Assembly (NCBI GenBank): GCA_027605045.1
Contig: JAQFWX010000001.1
Span: 806,001 to 870,000, forward strand
Source of the DNA: Phallus indusiatus
Taxonomy: Eukaryota; Basidiomycota; Agaricomycetes; Phallales; Phallaceae
Length of the DNA: 64,000 bases
Reading direction: 5' to 3'
The stretch's first letter is position 1, and every line of letters begins with the position of its first letter. Under the pieces are notes generated by a model. The model ran no database searches. It was not told the origin of the DNA and saw only the letters and a program-made list of their open reading frames with translations. Shown piece after piece: positions 19,637 to 33,335 of this stretch. Both the position numbers and the translations under genes were made by a program.

Positions 19637-21348
19637 ATGCGAGAACTGCCTGGATTCTACTTTGACGAAGAAAGAAAACGCTACTTCCCACTGTCGTCTC
19701 GGCCAAAGTCTTTTAATGCATCAACATCAAAATCACCGGTGAAAGAAGAGGTTACACAACGAGCGTTTTCTCGTTTACGTAAAACTGCGCCTTTGCCAAA
19801 ACACACGTTCCACGATTGTATATTGAAGCAGAAGCATTCTGTCAATGGAGTTTCAAGATTAGCGATAAAACAGCACGTACCGTTCTTATCTTGATATGAG
19901 TGTTCTAACTGAATTATAGACTCATAACCTCAGCGCAAATCACCCGCAGCCAGCTCAATGAGATCAAACAACACCCGGACCCAAACGTTCCATTTACCTC
20001 GTTCTGCGTGTGTCTTTTGCTTTTAAACAAAGGCCTCTCACTCATTACAGTCTCAGGTTTATGAGACGGCGGATAATGAACTGACGTTTGCATTGGGTGA
20101 TCAACAAGGGTATTGCTTTACCGAGAGGGATAACACGATTCATCCTGACTACATCATGACGTCCCATGTGCGTAATCAGATATTTTGGCTGACTGGTCAC
20201 CAACAAATGAATAGGTTACCTCTATTTGCTCGGCTAATGGAATCACCTTGTACGTTGTTGTAGTCTTCCAAATGTGCGTGTGCCAGCTAATTTAGGTCAA
20301 GATTCACCTCTTTTGGGCCCAGACCAGCCATCCTAATCAAGAATATGAATAATCCTGATTCGTAAGTGATATAGAATACTTTCCTTGATATCGTAAGAAA
20401 TTATAATGATATTCTCTTCTCAGTTTACACATTTTCATGCCTGGAAAGGTTGGTGATACTCTCAGAAACCTTTCACAACCCGGGACTAACAATACTTTCC
20501 AGCTTCAAGACGTTCGTACTTCCCATTTCAACGGGTCCTCTCTTGTTATAGGTAAGTTTTAAAACCAATCACTCCGTCTTCACCAGTAGTGAAACGAAAA
20601 TCCAAGGTATGAGGAAACAGGCACTACATTTCCCCGATATCAACGCTCCTCAAATAACTGATAACATGTACGTCGGAAGCGATGTCTTCGCTCTTTGCCG
20701 AGAGGATTTCAGCATATGGACTGGAGCCAGAAACGGAAGTGTCCATGTTTTTGATACCCGTATCAATGAAGGGATGGAAATCCTTCAGGGTCGATTTTCA
20801 GCCAATAAACGATCCACATCTATTACCCATATACATCGCATACGTGAATTCGAGTTGTTAATCTCGACTTTGAATGGTCGTGTCAGTCACAGTCCGCTCT
20901 TTTCCTGTTTCGGCTTAATTTTTTTTCTTCGTATTACAGGCTGAAGTATACGATACTCGCTTCATCCGGCGAACGAGATGCCCCGAGCCTGTACTAACGA
21001 TAGAGGGGTATCTCGACAATAGCCAAATCCTTCATAATCTGGTAATTACGATTATGGCTCGTATTAACTGAATACTAATCCGGCGTTATTATTTCCCCTC
21101 TTTGCTAGGGTTTGGCCGTTGATCCTTTTCACGAGTACCTATATATGGCTGGACAAGACTGTAGAGTTCGAGTTTGGTCGCTCCGCAACGGAAAACAAAT
21201 CAACTGTCCTCCATGCGGTTTTCGCTCCTCGCTCCTCAACCGCGAATTTACCTCTCCGGTTCTAGGAATGCAAACAACACGCTACAAAAATCGAAACACC
21301 CTGTGGCTTATTTCAGGCAGCCATTTTGAGCAATATGAAATTCCTTAA
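19637..21348 (+). CDS. WD40-repeat protein, DCAF4-like
   Basis: The N-terminus ELPGFYFDEERKRYFPL is the signature of DDB1- and CUL4-associated factor 4 proteins. Later exons encode WD40 blades: SIWTGARNGSVHVFDTR near 20710-20760, AEVYDTRF near 20940, and DPFHEYLYMAGQDCRVRVW near 21115-21175. In animals DCAF4 is a substrate receptor of CUL4-DDB1 ubiquitin ligases; its role in fungi is not established. Several introns are present, and borders between 19880 and 20600 are uncertain. The ATG at 19637 is chosen because it begins right at the conserved block, but an upstream exon cannot be excluded. Confidence 0.7.
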
Positions 21349-21493
21349 TTGATGTGATTTCATTGTGCTGTGTGCCAATTCAATGCAATGCAAGCTCGCC
21401 CCGATGATTCCGGTCCTAAACAGACTCCGGTAATGGAAAAGGGTGGCGAAAGAAAATAAGGTTACTATATTACATGTACTATTCATGCAGTCG

Positions 21494-23208
21494 TCATGTT
21501 ACACTTTGCGCACTGTGGCTACGCCTTTCACTCGCGATCTCCATCAAGGACGCCGAACCATGGCTAATGCTGCGGTTATGGCTCTGGGTAGATTGGGCTT
21601 CAATAATTTCCCACATGTGCAACGAGGTCGAGTCTAACTCTCCGCAGTGCCTCGTTGAAATATCCAAGACAATAGACTCTTTTGACTCGGAGATTTCTTC
21701 TTCAAGAGTATCATCAATGCAAACGGTGTTGCTAGGCGTTGTCACCCTCTCGACGTGCTGGAGGTGGAATATCAAGCGGCTCAACACGATTGCTGATAAC
21801 GGCCATGATACACTAAATGGGCAGGCATTCAATCATTAATATCTCCCAAAAAGAGCTGAAATATCACATAACCAAAACTTACCAGATTCCTACTAGATAG
21901 ACTGTAGAAAAAATTGTCATAAACAAATTTAGGGCTCTGAGACCTAGTTAAAAATAAGACATCATCATCAGCATCATCATTCAGCTGATGTGGTGTATAT
22001 ATTTATCAATACGAACCTGCCAGAATCTGATGATCATTTCATCGTCACAACCAAACAAATTCCTCTTTGATAAACATATTCAACTTACCAAAAAGAATGT
22101 GATGCCATCTCGATAGAGGGCGATGGTCAACGGGGTGGAGACATTTCGTGGGCGTGAAAATGCGTTCAGGCTAGTCATAAAAAGTACAATTACATCGAAA
22201 ACCATCTGATAATGATAAATTTTACTAAAAAGGATTTATTAGCTGAATAACAAGCTGCGACTTACGCCAGGAATCCAGACTCCAAGGATAGCATCAGGTT
22301 TAATCTCGGGGATGCATATTCGGAGCACAGAGTTGTAGGATGTAAATTCTATTCATGAAGGGCAATGGAAGTCCAATTCCACAAGTTCTTGCCGATCTTT
22401 CAGAAATTTGCAACTTACTGACGAGCTGTGAAGCAGCAACAGCGGCACATGCGATGGTTGCGAGATAAGTTAGAATAAAAGCAGTGGCGAGTATCAATAA
22501 TGCTGTCCGTTGACGTCCCCATAGTACCGAAACACGAAGTACGACGATCATATCTGCTATACCCATGGCGAGGACGGATAGAGCAGTTAGACTAGCTACA
22601 ACATGTTTACAGCTAAAATAAACAGTTATATTATTTGATTACTTGATTTTTCGGAAGTGACTCACAACTGTAAGACAAAGTTTAACGTCGATAGCAAGAC
22701 TACGGTCAAAAAAATGAATTACGCTTTGACTTAGAGGAGTGACAATACCCGCTACGGCTAAATTGTGGTAAACCTCAATTAGCCTCAAACGAATTTGAAA
22801 TTAAAAAAAAATTCTTCGCCTTACAATGAGTCAAGATGGTGATACCAGCCAAAGTCGAATACCGAAATAACAAAAAAAGCAATCGAACTAAACTGTGAGG
22901 AGCCTTCCAAATAAACTCAACCTCCTAGACTCATTCAAAAAAATATTGAGTGCTCGAGATCCCCCATCTTTTAAACAACAGAGGTTTTTTAAATCAGACC
23001 TTGGGTATTGTTGAAATGTGCTCCAAGATGAGGCATACGTAAATGGAAGCTATTCAGAAAAGAATCCATTAAATCTGAGAGAAATAACCTGAAATCAATG
23101 CGAGAACTTACTCGTGATGAAACGGATGTTAACAATCGATTCGACAAATTCCTCGTTTGTACTGTTCGAGAGAGTTGCCAACGAAGTGATTGTAGCACTA
23201 GATGACAT
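21494..23208 (-). CDS. DUF6533-type multipass membrane protein (copy B)
   Basis: The first exon starts MSSSATITSLATLS and ends at a GTAAGT donor. The next conserved exon (about 22930-22825) encodes VEFIWKAPHSLVRLLFLLFRY, a clear DUF6533 block, followed by the helix STLAGITILTH. Further exons encode ADMIVVLRVSVLWGRQR plus a helix (ALLILATAFILTYLATIACA). The tail is hydrophilic and Ser-rich, ending SAQSVT. The family has about seven predicted helices and unknown function. It is found in many copies in Agaricomycetes. Exon borders in the middle are approximate. Confidence 0.65.
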
Positions 23209-24982
23209 GATACATCTAGGCCCTCCGTACTACAGAGGGTCTTTCACTAGGGCTTGAACAACAAGGTGTTAAAAAGATGGCGACCAGCCTGAAAACAGCC
23301 GGTTGACTGAATGTAAATAATTTAAGAGAAACGCAAGAAATCAAATCATTCCTATTCGCCTGATGGGTGTGGCTTATGAACCTTACTCGCATGATCCCGG
23401 CTTTTCCTTCGATTGGCGCCGAAATGATGGAAGAGAGAAAAAAAGGAAATGACGCAGTGTCAATATAGAACCACGAAGCCACCTGGATAGATATTTTTTC
23501 CCGAAAATGGGTATTTTGGTCACCTGTGAGAGTTCACATAAACTGAAGCCTATTATAGAACTTTTTGCAGGAATTTTTAATACTGATGAGGAGAAATGAA
23601 GGTCCAGGATTGGGTGAATGATGATCTTGTGGTTATTTTGGTTCGGATGGTCTTTTTTGCTCTTGTTCGCTTTAGAATGAATGGCGCGGAATCTGAAAAA
23701 GTCATTCGTTGCTAGACGACACACCGAAACGGCCGAAGCTGTTTGTTAAAACGAAATGTTTCTGCTTGTACATGTGGCTCAACACTCAACGGTGGGAAAT
23801 CAAAATGGCATCATTTATACAGAAATAACTGCCGATTTTCGTTTGGGAGCACAGTTAATTGAACAGTACGTGATAATCTACCAAATTGTGTCAAACTGTC
23901 AGACTAACACGCAGGCTTCTTGGTGTACAGGCTGTAAATCATTATTGCCACATTAAAGGGATAGGACAGAAGCCCCGGCGGATCTTGTCACGACAGTTAA
24001 ACTTTGGGAAGTAATACAACTAAGACAGGCACGTTTGTAATAACATAGCTGGTTGATATCCACATCACTTCAGCCATACGGAAGAAGCTTTTTCAATTTG
24101 GCAGTTTGAGAGCCATGAGAGTACGCTGTAAGACCCATACGATTAATTCTGGCATTTGATTTAGAGACATTCAGATGTTGATGTCCAGCCTTGCCCTGAA
24201 GATGATATTCAGTATAGAATTGCGCTCGCAAAAATGAGAACAACCCAACCCGTTTGAACAGACCATTCGGAAGTGACCTCCATCTTTTCTTCGTCCCTGA
24301 ATGAGATTTCAACTTGGGAAATTGATTTATGGAAGAAGTCGAAAATCTTGATATTAGGGATGTTGAGCGGTTTGGGATGGACCAAGACCAAATTACATTA
24401 ACAGGATTCCACAATGTCCGAAAACTCATAGCGAAAGGGTTCCAGACGGTGGAGTTGCGGAAGAGCAAAGGATATTTTGTTTCCGCGAATTCGGGCGTCA
24501 AACTAACCTTTCGGTGTCAATCTTCTCACGTCCATCAAAGAAATCCAAACGAAAACCCAACGAAAACCAGACTTGTTAAATTACTTGTGGAATTGATTTT
24601 GATATTTTCCAGATTCAAAAGTGAGAGGTCTCTGGTAAAAGCTTCAACTATTTTTTGATTTAGATACTGGTATTGTGTAAAGAGTACTGAACTTTGTTCA
24701 ATTGTCCATAATGTCATGACCGCAGTCAAGAAGTTGCGATGTGTTGAACTAAGTAGTGCCTGTAAATCCGTAACAACCATGCCTGGAATATATCAACAGC
24801 TTCTCTTGTGGACACGCTGTGGCTCCGCGCGTGCCAGGGGGAAAAATGATCATGCCACAAAACCATTAATATTCTAATTAGAAGCACATTGTTCAGAAAT
24901 AGATATTATAAACAAAAAGTGAACAATCGCCTGCAGACTATTATTTACATGATGCCAATGCAAAAAGGGACAAGAATATGCC
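23209..24982. other. Intergenic with unclear coding traces
   Basis: On the minus strand two stretches (about 24780-24590 and 24410-24230) are open and could be exons, the second ending in a hydrophobic segment GWVVLIFASAILY. I cannot join them into a convincing gene. Short frames near 23216-23730 show no motif. This may be a decayed gene upstream of DUF6533 copy B. Confidence 0.3.
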
Positions 24983-27900
24983 TCAGAGGGTGGGATGATC
25001 CACCTCCATCGCCTCTTCAGAAGGAACGTTGACTGTGACCTCTGGTATTCTCTTATTCCGCCGTTCAACTAAGAATGCTTCAATCTTCGCCTTCATTTCT
25101 GAGTCTAAACCGAATGAGTCAACTAGTATATGGCACTACAAACGGCAACAAACGCACTTGTTACAACATCTTCTAATTTGAGCGGCACACGATTGAAGGG
25201 ATCGTTTGCATCAGAAAGAAGATGGGCTTTGATTGTAGAGCGATCAACAACAACTTTCGAGGAAGGCAGAGTGACAGGATCCCGCATGATGGTAAACATA
25301 AGTGGATCTGCAAAAGTCAGAAAGATACTCTCAAACAGAAGGATAAGTAACCTACCAAGGAATTCATCGGGAACATCCTCAACTTCCTCGTCCTCCAAGG
25401 TAACCTTGGCTTCCTCAACTTTCACGACGAACAATCGCAGTTGTTCAATCTCTTCATCTTCTTTCAAACCTCGTCGCTTAGCAATACCAGCCGCACGTTC
25501 GAATAACTCCTTTTTGTAGCTCCGGCCTTCACCAGCAACAGCCTTGATAAACGGTTCTTGATCGCTGAGATTGAGGAATACTTGAAGAATGTCGCTCAAT
25601 AATTGACGTGGGTTGAATCGGTATTTCTCCGGATTCTTCACTTTAAGATCTTGACACCGAGGTCCAACCAACGCGTCGAGATTGTAAGTTAACATGGCCG
25701 CTAATCGATCGACAATTTCCGGAGTCATGAACGGTTGCTTTGTTTCCGCAGTGAACTCTTTGAGAAGTGAAACCGTCGATTTGCCTAACGCAGTATATGT
25801 CGTAGCGGATCCTTCTAGCTGATGCAACGTCCGTTCCCGTTCCCGTCTCTGCTCCAATGGTTTAGCGGCCCAAGCATCAGCATCTTCCATCTCCACTTGG
25901 ATTCCATAAATTTCCGCCAGTTTACTCAAAGCCTCGTCCAGAAGGAAAGTGACGTCGTTCATCATAAGGTTGACAAAGCGAACGAATTTGTCCAGGTCGC
26001 TACAATCTCCTTCAACACACAATTAGCGAAACAGAACAAAAACACACTTGGCTTGATTCCGTAATGCTTCGCGATGGATGTGGTTAGTCCAAATAAGCTT
26101 CCAAATATGAGCGATTTGCCGACTTTAGAGACCCGGTCAGACAACTTTTACTTTCACATATAGACAAGACTAACCGTGTTTCTATAGACAAAATGTCAGA
26201 TTGTGTAAGTACAGTAATAGATTAGTCTTACCAAACTTGTCATAAAACTGTGTGTGCGTCCCGGTCGATTCCACCTCTAAACACTGATTAGACAACAAGG
26301 ACAAACCCAAGGACACTGAGGAAGAAATCACCAATATAAAACGAAACCAAACATGAAATGAGATGCTCTAAAGCTAATGGGTGTGAATTGAGAACGCCAC
26401 CCAGCAATCCAAAGTTTTCGTGCCCGTAGGAAAGTGTACCATAGAACAGGATCTAAAGAACAGAATTTGGATTTAAAAAGATGATATGAGTGATAATGTA
26501 ACATACCTGAACAAGTTTGGATTTCAGGTAAGGGTTGGTGATATACCATGTCGACGATAAGAAAGTCAGGGCAAAGTCGACTAGCTCGATCTTGCCAGAC
26601 AGCTGTAAGGTGTGGGGCTGATGTCTGATACCATTGTCATCATTATAATACCAGAAGATAACATCTTCAGACATACGTTACGAGATATAGATAGTAATCC
26701 ACGACATCCTCCACGAAAAACTCAGGTAGCATCTTGAATCCTTCGGGTATACTTTGAGGTAGAGGAAGCCTACAGAAATCCATGAACAAAGTACTTCTAA
26801 TATAGACAATACGCGTACTTGATATATGGTATTGGATGTGCTTTACGGGGGTCGACAAATCGAATAAGCCATATAGTAAGGAACGTCGTCAAGGTGATGT
26901 TCCGCTGGGTATAGTCTGGATCCGCCAACTGGACTTGATAAGCAAAAAGAGTTTGATGTAGTTTGGCCATTTCTTCCTGTGGAAAGAAATCAGCATGCAC
27001 ATTGTATTGCAACGGAGAAAACATCGAACCTTGACAGCGGCAATCTGCGACTCTACCCTAGCTTGCAACGGTGTCTACAACGAATGAGCATAATAAATAA
27101 GAATTCAAAATTGCACCAAGTTACACATACGTTGGGCCATGTAGTATCTGCATTAATGGTGTCCAAATGCCGCTGCATGTTGTCGAGCTGTTTCCGGATC
27201 TCATCGTATACCTGAATGGTCCTCACAAGACCATAGTGGTTAAATGTCATGGTCAAATAGAAAATCTCCGTGATAAAGTTGGGAGCAGACGTGGCTAAAC
27301 ATCAATGAGAAAGAATCCATATTCAAGAAAAGTGATATTCACAAGAAGCCCCTTCGGCCCACTTGGCTACTTCCTCGCTAGTGGCTTTTAGTCGCGTTTC
27401 ATCTTTGGCATTCAATCTGGAGGAATGGCGATAATATTCTAAGTCTATTCTATCCATCTAAATAAAATAAATGAGATGTTATGTTCCAGGATTGAATAAG
27501 AAACAAGGATTACCTTAGAGTACGAAGAGTCCATGAACGGCTCCGAAAATCGTAGTAAGACAGCGTGAATATTGATCATAAAAGTATCCGACGCAACGGT
27601 ATCAAAGTCCACCTGTGACACAACTTAGAACACCACAGCATTGCTTTAGTATCTCACGTACCTGTAATCCACCCCGCTTGACATTAAGATTCGCTGCGGT
27701 TGCAAAGTAGGCTAGAACTGCCTCTCGCGATTCAGAAGACGCACGGACCATGGCGTTAAATACCTGGAAAAGAGAAGTCTGAAGGTTTTGTAAAGTGATT
27801 CGCAATGTGGCGTTTGACGAGTCTACATCTTGTCGTGTGCGTTTTAAAGGATCAGAAAAGTAGGTAGAAGCAATTTGAGGCTGCGTCCAAGGTATATCAA

Positions 27901-29368
27901 CTTCAAGTCTAATGGTAAATTGGCTACATACCCATTGACGATTGAAAACACCTAGTCGCAAGAGAGGACCCATTAGGCTTGCATGTTCGAACATAGCACC
28001 CGTAACATTGGACGGACACCATGAATCTAGTCGCGTAATTGCCATAGCAATGGGCTTGATGCTGACCAAAAGCTCTAACGACGTTATAATCCACCTCCAG
28101 ATATTCTCGCTTCCAGCGATGCCTTCCGCTCGCTTTAACGAAGGGTGGAAGCATAAGAGTCGTATTAAAGGAGAAATGATATCTTCCAAGCTGTCCTCAA
28201 CCCAACGATTAGCGAGATCATTGAAGAAGTCTCGCAGCTCTCCCGGAAAAAGTAGTGATGACGAATAACCGCCGGAAAAGACAGATAAGGAAGAAAGGTT
28301 GAAAAGAGATTCCAATAGCTCTTCTGAACCGCAAGTTTTCCTGAATCAGAAGTAAGTTTGTGATCCACATCAATAACGGAAAGATATATACCCGCTTGGT
28401 TGTGGAAACATCTCTGGATCTTGCATCGTCAAGCCAATATAAGACATGATTAACATGCGTAACTCCTCCAGCTTAGGTAGTGCATTGTTCACGTCCTCTT
28501 GAACGTATTTCTGCAATGGCGGATCAAGATCAAAGTTCGAATACAAGAGGGTAGTAACGCACATTCTTCGCTGTCAGCTCGGTTTTGGCGTTGTTTAGAC
28601 GCCGCCAGCATCCAGTAAGAAATTGCAAGACCGTCTGCTGGGGAGGGAGAGAAGCAAGTACAGCCAAATATTCAAGATCCTCGTCACTTCATAACAAGGT
28701 GTCAAGTAGGTGATGTAACTTTGTAAAAGGCTAGCTTACCTTCCCGAGCTTGGATCGATGCTCAGACGAGCTATAAGTATACGATCCATTATGTCAAATG
28801 TAAGAGAAAGAGGAGGCTTATGTCCTAGCGTCGCCATCAGATATCAAGGAAATAGGCGGTTACACCTAAGCCAAGAACCCACCTTCCTCCTGCAACTCGA
28901 GCTGCAAGCTCTTCAACCACACGAGATCATGACCACTCTCTTCGGCTTTTTGTTTCTATCAGCATGCATGAGAAGATTACTTCAAAGGAATTGTATAACA
29001 AACGCACATCAAGTGTTACTTTTAGAACCTTGGTCAAGACAGTATTCTGCCATTCATCAATATTTAGGCGTTTCGCGGTGTCGGATGTCGGTGCTTTCTT
29101 CTTGGGCCTTGCAGGTTCTTGCGCGGGTTGTTCGATAACACGTTTCTCTACGGGCTTGAGAGGTGGTTTTATTTGTGGAGGTGGTGGAGGTGGTGTAGAC
29201 GTCGAAGAGGTGGAGGACTGCGGAGCCGAGGGAGGTTGCGATAACTTCGCTAATCGTTTTAATCGTATCTGAAGAATTGATTTCACATATTAAATTAAGA
29301 TTAAGCCAAAACGAAATAAAGCGCACTCTTTCAGCATCATCTATAGGCTCGCGTGAAGGTTCCGTCAT
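24983..29368 (-). CDS. UFD2: Ubiquitin conjugation factor E4, U-box ligase
   Basis: This is a many-exon gene (minus). It begins MTEPSREPIDDAER, splices to IRLKRLAKLSQ and a Ser/Thr/Pro-rich stretch with a poly-Pro run, then RLNIDEWQNTVL. The long helical UFD2 core follows, with recognisable late blocks FVRFVNLMMNDVTFLLDE, LGPR-like ALVGPRCQDLKVKNPEKY and FNPRQLLSDI. The C-terminal U-box reads DPLMFTIMRDPVTLPSS, VVDRSTIKAHLL, DPFNRVPL and then MKAKIEAFL. The last intron inside the U-box uses a GTGCGT donor and TTTAG acceptor. The final residues are MEVDHPTL. UFD2 proteins extend ubiquitin chains on substrates bound by the Cdc48/p97 segregase. Expected length is about 1,000-1,100 residues. Internal exon borders were not all traced. 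Confidence 0.9.
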
Positions 29369-29447
29369 ATTGTTCCCTTGCTTGTGGACGGACTCACAAG
29401 CGCTTGATTGAGTAAGTTGACGTGACGCGTGACTTGGTCATCATCCA
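29369..29447. promoter_or_regulatory. 79-bp bidirectional promoter between UFD2 and the Pop3-like gene
   Basis: The two start codons face away from each other with only 79 bp between them. The spacer contains TTGACGTGACGCGTGAC (29418-29434), with an ACGCGT (MCB-like) core next to a TGACGTGA (CRE-like) word. Both 5' untranslated regions and any core promoter elements must fit here, or overlap the genes. Confidence 0.7.
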
Positions 29448-30638
29448 ATGGCCACCAAGATCAGCAATGTCAGTCAACGAGCAAATCAAGGAGACCGCAA
29501 AGTAGTTTTCAAGAGTGCATTAGAAAATCCTCATAGGGTAGCATGGTGAATTTATTCATTTATCTTCAAAATCAAATTGGGTAACATCCATACATATAGG
29601 CCTGCGGTTCCGTTGAATTTACAGAATATGATACTGGCTTCCTTGTTGAGTCTCCTCGAAGGCGTCGGAGAGTTCAATTTGCAAAAGCAGGCTGCACATC
29701 GAAAGATAAAACGCGCTAAACACGATAAAGAACGGAGAGAAAAGGCCCAGGCCAGAAAGAGACAGAAGAAAGAACAAGAACAAGAACAAGCGCAAAATGG
29801 ATCCACAGAGCCAACGAGCGTAATGAAAGATCCTTCAGATGTTGCAATGACGGATGATTTGAATAACGAGGGAGTCGAAAATGTTCCTGTTACCAAACCA
29901 GAAACGCCGCTCACTCCAGAACCTCAAATATTATCGCATCTCACATATGGAATCAACGAAGTTACGAAGCAGCTGGAAAGGCAGGCTGAATCACGCCGAT
30001 ACCAAGAAGTCGTGTCCATCACCGAGTCTTCAGAACGTGCCGAAGTGACCTCCCCTCAACAAACAAAATCACACTTGTCTCATGTATTTGTCTGTCAGTC
30101 GGATATAGATCCTCCTCTCCTCATTGCTCACCTTCCCGAGCTGGTGGCGTCTTGCAATATACCCATTCCAACAAAGTCGTTAATCCCTGTTTATCTAATT
30201 CCTTTACCTAAAAGAGCGGAATCTGTTTTAGCGGAAAGTCTGGCTGTCAAAAGAGTTTCCATCCTGGCTCTCGACGTGCGTTACTAAAACCTTATATAGC
30301 TTGGAAATTTACTTATTTTGTCCGTATAGGTGGACACTCCCCGACTAGAGACAATTACAAAACTATTGTCAACAGTCCAACCTCCCAGTGCATCTTGGCT
30401 GATCCCCCGAACTCGTCATTCCGCAAAACCTTCTACAAAGCTCGTACCGACACACATAAAACAACTACGCACTACTGCTCCACGTGACATGCGTAAAGCC
30501 AAAGAAGAACGAGCGAAAGGCCGGGAAGCCGCTAAAGAGAGAAGGAAAGAACAAAATATTAAAACTAAGATGAAGAACGTGAAAGTGAAGCGAAAACTCA
30601 AGATCGTTTCGGTCTCGAAAGAACTCCTCCCGACATAA
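29448..30638 (+). CDS. RNase P/MRP protein subunit, Pop3-like
   Basis: Exons 29448-29545, 29600-30275 and 30330-30638 join in frame to 1,083 bp (360 residues). The first intron interrupts a Trp codon. The N-terminal block KVVFKSALENPHRVAWP then VPLNLQNMIL, followed by a long basic KR/EQ-rich insert, and the core blocks LTYGINEVTKQLERQ, HVFVCQSDIDPPLL and LPELVASCNIP, match fungal Pop3 proteins of the L7Ae-like fold. These bind RNase P and RNase MRP RNA and act in tRNA and rRNA processing in the nucleolus. The C-terminus is strongly basic, as expected for an RNA-binding protein. An ATG at 29577 lies inside the first intron and is not the start. Confidence 0.8.
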
Positions 30639-31560
30639 GAAGGTTTTTGTTTCTTCCTAGCTTTCGGTTCTTCGTTCTCTCTCTGATGAAAATGTTCGTA
30701 GCTATGTATGTTATGTATGTGTCTGCCGTATTCATTCATTATGTAAACTTTTATATACTCGAGTTGATATCGGGTTTGAAATGATTAATCATTCGCATTC
30801 CGTGCTCCAATTTGAAGTCGAGACAGAAGAAAAACATTTCTGTGCTAAACACCAACCACGCGAACCAAGCTAGCTCAAGAAGTAGCACTGTACCTTGATC
30901 CGTCCCCCGGACACGGAAGAACTCGAAACTTGTAATCCATTTTCCCCTGCTTCCAGATTTAATCCGTATATGAAATACATCTGCAACAACGCTAACTCCC
31001 CCTTGCTGCGGGCGGCTTACTACTGCTCCCCTACACCACCTCGGGAGTCTAAAGTGGAACAAAGCGATTTCGCAACCTCACATATATCAAACAGCCCCCG
31101 TTGGTCAGTTGTAAGAAGAATTCACATACCCTCAATGTTCCGGTTTCGGCCTCGGAACACCCCATATTGGATTGGACTGGCCGTTAGTGCCATATTGAAT
31201 TACCTTCACTCCTAAGCACAGCTTCTGACTTGCGAGATTCTTTTCGGTCACTAAATTGATCGCCGGCTGCCAGTGGGTGGACGAAAGGACCGAATCTGTT
31301 ACAAGAATACATAGACTCGTGTCGATATTCTCATTAGGTGTTCTGTGAAAAACTTCCCCGCAAATAGAAGAACAATGGGGCTGGCGAAGTAATAGTCTGT
31401 GAAGGCATCGGAACTTGCCTCCTCCAGATCAGAAGCTCTATGAATTTTCACATTCTTTCCCATAGTATAGTGTTCAGACTGGAAGATCTTGTGAGTGGAT
31501 ATTATAATGATATGAAGTACACCTTAGATGCAATTACAAACAAAAAAGAAACTTCGTCTA
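30639..31560. other. Intergenic, weak open frames only
   Basis: Both strands are open around 30750-31215. The minus-strand frame has a hydrophobic stretch (TVLLLELAWFAWLVFSTEMFFF) that might be a membrane-segment relic. No start context, partner exon or family match was found. Confidence 0.3.
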
Positions 31561-33335
31561 CTACACATGCACATTGATACTGCTTCGCGACTGCATTATA
31601 GGGTGTTTTGGTAGTTGTGTTTGAATATCCTGAGCCGGTTCCGACTTCACGTCCGGTGGGAGTGGATGTACATTCGAATTCTGCTGATGTGGCAAACGTG
31701 GGACAGTTGGGAACCCAATTAAATCGAAGGTGATGTTCATATCCGACGGCCGAAGGTCCGAAAATCGATCATGCGGATCCCCCTCCAAAACTTTCCGAAT
31801 GCTAATCATCATTCGCGCACAAACGCTAGAGACGAAAGCACTTAGGAACCTGAACAGAAGTCAGAACAATGCGTATTCTAAGTAACATGAGACGCACTGA
31901 GCGGGAAGAACGACCTCGTTGAGCTTTATTCATAGCACTGTTAGAAAGCAATCGTCAAATCCAATTTCTCGCACCGTACTGGAGTTAATGCAGTGGCAGA
32001 CATGAAGGCCATAACAGCACCCATCAACAGAAAATACATAATGCCTGTCCGGTACAGATACGCAGAAAGTGGCGTGTCGCGTTGCGCGAATCCTGCCTTA
32101 GCGTGCATTACACTTCTAACAATTGTGAAAGTGACCAAAATAACTTCGTGAAACCCATGATTTTAGTACTGGTTTTTTTAATAAACGAATGACTGTCACT
32201 CCACCTTCAAAAGACAACGAGGAAACAAAAGTAATCCAAAAATGCGGTTCAGCTCCAAGCACAATGCACCCAGATCCCCCCGGAAGACGTTCCGCTAAGG
32301 AACTCGTCATTAATCAGCATCCAGTGCTACTTAACTAGCTTACAAGCAGGAGTGAAAACGATGGTGAAACCCTAAATACACATGAAACCTTTTGAGAGAT
32401 CACTTATGAGGGAACTTACTTACCCGCATTGTTACACCTAACAGTGTACAACATACAGTAACATTTGCAATAAAGGCAAGAACGAGTAGTCCAAGGACTC
32501 TCTTGTCGCTGCCCCATATTGCATACACCCGTAATATAAGCCAAACTGAGACGAAAAGGTAGTTTGTGAAAGTGTTTTTAGTTCTCATACCGATATTACA
32601 ATTGATTACGACGAACCATCAGGAACGAATTTCGCGACTATGCCCCCAATCCCACTCCAAAGAGTACCGAAACGACAACTAAAAAAGGTTGAATTCCAAG
32701 TATAATATAAGAACCCATTGGTACTTACAACTACGTATGTTTGTGAATGTTTCATTTGATGAAGGCATAGCGGTAACTAGGGACGCAACTTACGGGGGTA
32801 GAGGGTGCAGGCAGGAGAATTACTAAGTTTGGGTCAATTTTTGATTTATTTTTCATATAAAAACAGTAACACGATACCCAATGTGTTCACTACCATAATG
32901 GTTAAAACGTAGTATCGATTCTACAGAGAAATAAATTGGCGGCTCTGGAAGACTTTTCTAAGCTGATGACGATTTACCAGCAGATACAATAGCTTGGGAA
33001 GATTTAATTTCGATCCTTTGTGGATATATTTCACCTGATTTCAGCATGATAAAAACACGATAATCAACTGTTATTTCAAACTCACCTCGTCGCCGATGGT
33101 CAATACTGCAATATTGTCGTTCCAGATCAGCTGATTAGAAGTTCTTTCGGAAGAATTTACTCAACGAAGATCGTAGAGAAAGAACGTAAGTGACGCCGCT
33201 GTGATTGACGGGGAAAAAATCAGACAAATTAGGAACTGCTGAACTAGTGAATAACGTGCCTCCCAGGTAGTGCGACTTCCGAAGAGCATCAATATACGCC
33301 GCAACATTTAGGGAAGACTGCTCATAAACGGACAT
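31561..33335 (-). CDS. DUF6533-type multipass membrane protein (copy C)
   Basis: It starts MSVYEQSSLNVAAYIDALRK then SHYLG at 33335. The next exons give VLTIGDE then VKYIHKGSKLNLPKLLYLL, the DUF6533 block, then RYYVLTIM. Later exons encode VWLILRVYAIWGSDKRVL plus a helix, a TLYRT-like block DTPLSAYLYRTGIMYFLL and a cytosolic tail beginning ISIRKVL, ending INVHV. At the first intron the donor reads GCACGT where copy D has GTGAGT at the same codon; it is either a GC-AG intron or a damaged splice site. Function unknown. It runs in the same direction as copy D and is closely related to it (ILRVYA, SIRKVL, DLRPSDM). Confidence 0.7.

Noticed and set aside
29577..29599. ATG at 29577 as start of the Pop3-like gene
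   Set aside because: It lies in an intron; the conserved N-terminus is encoded upstream from 29448 and the splice restores the KVVFKSALENPHRVAWP block.
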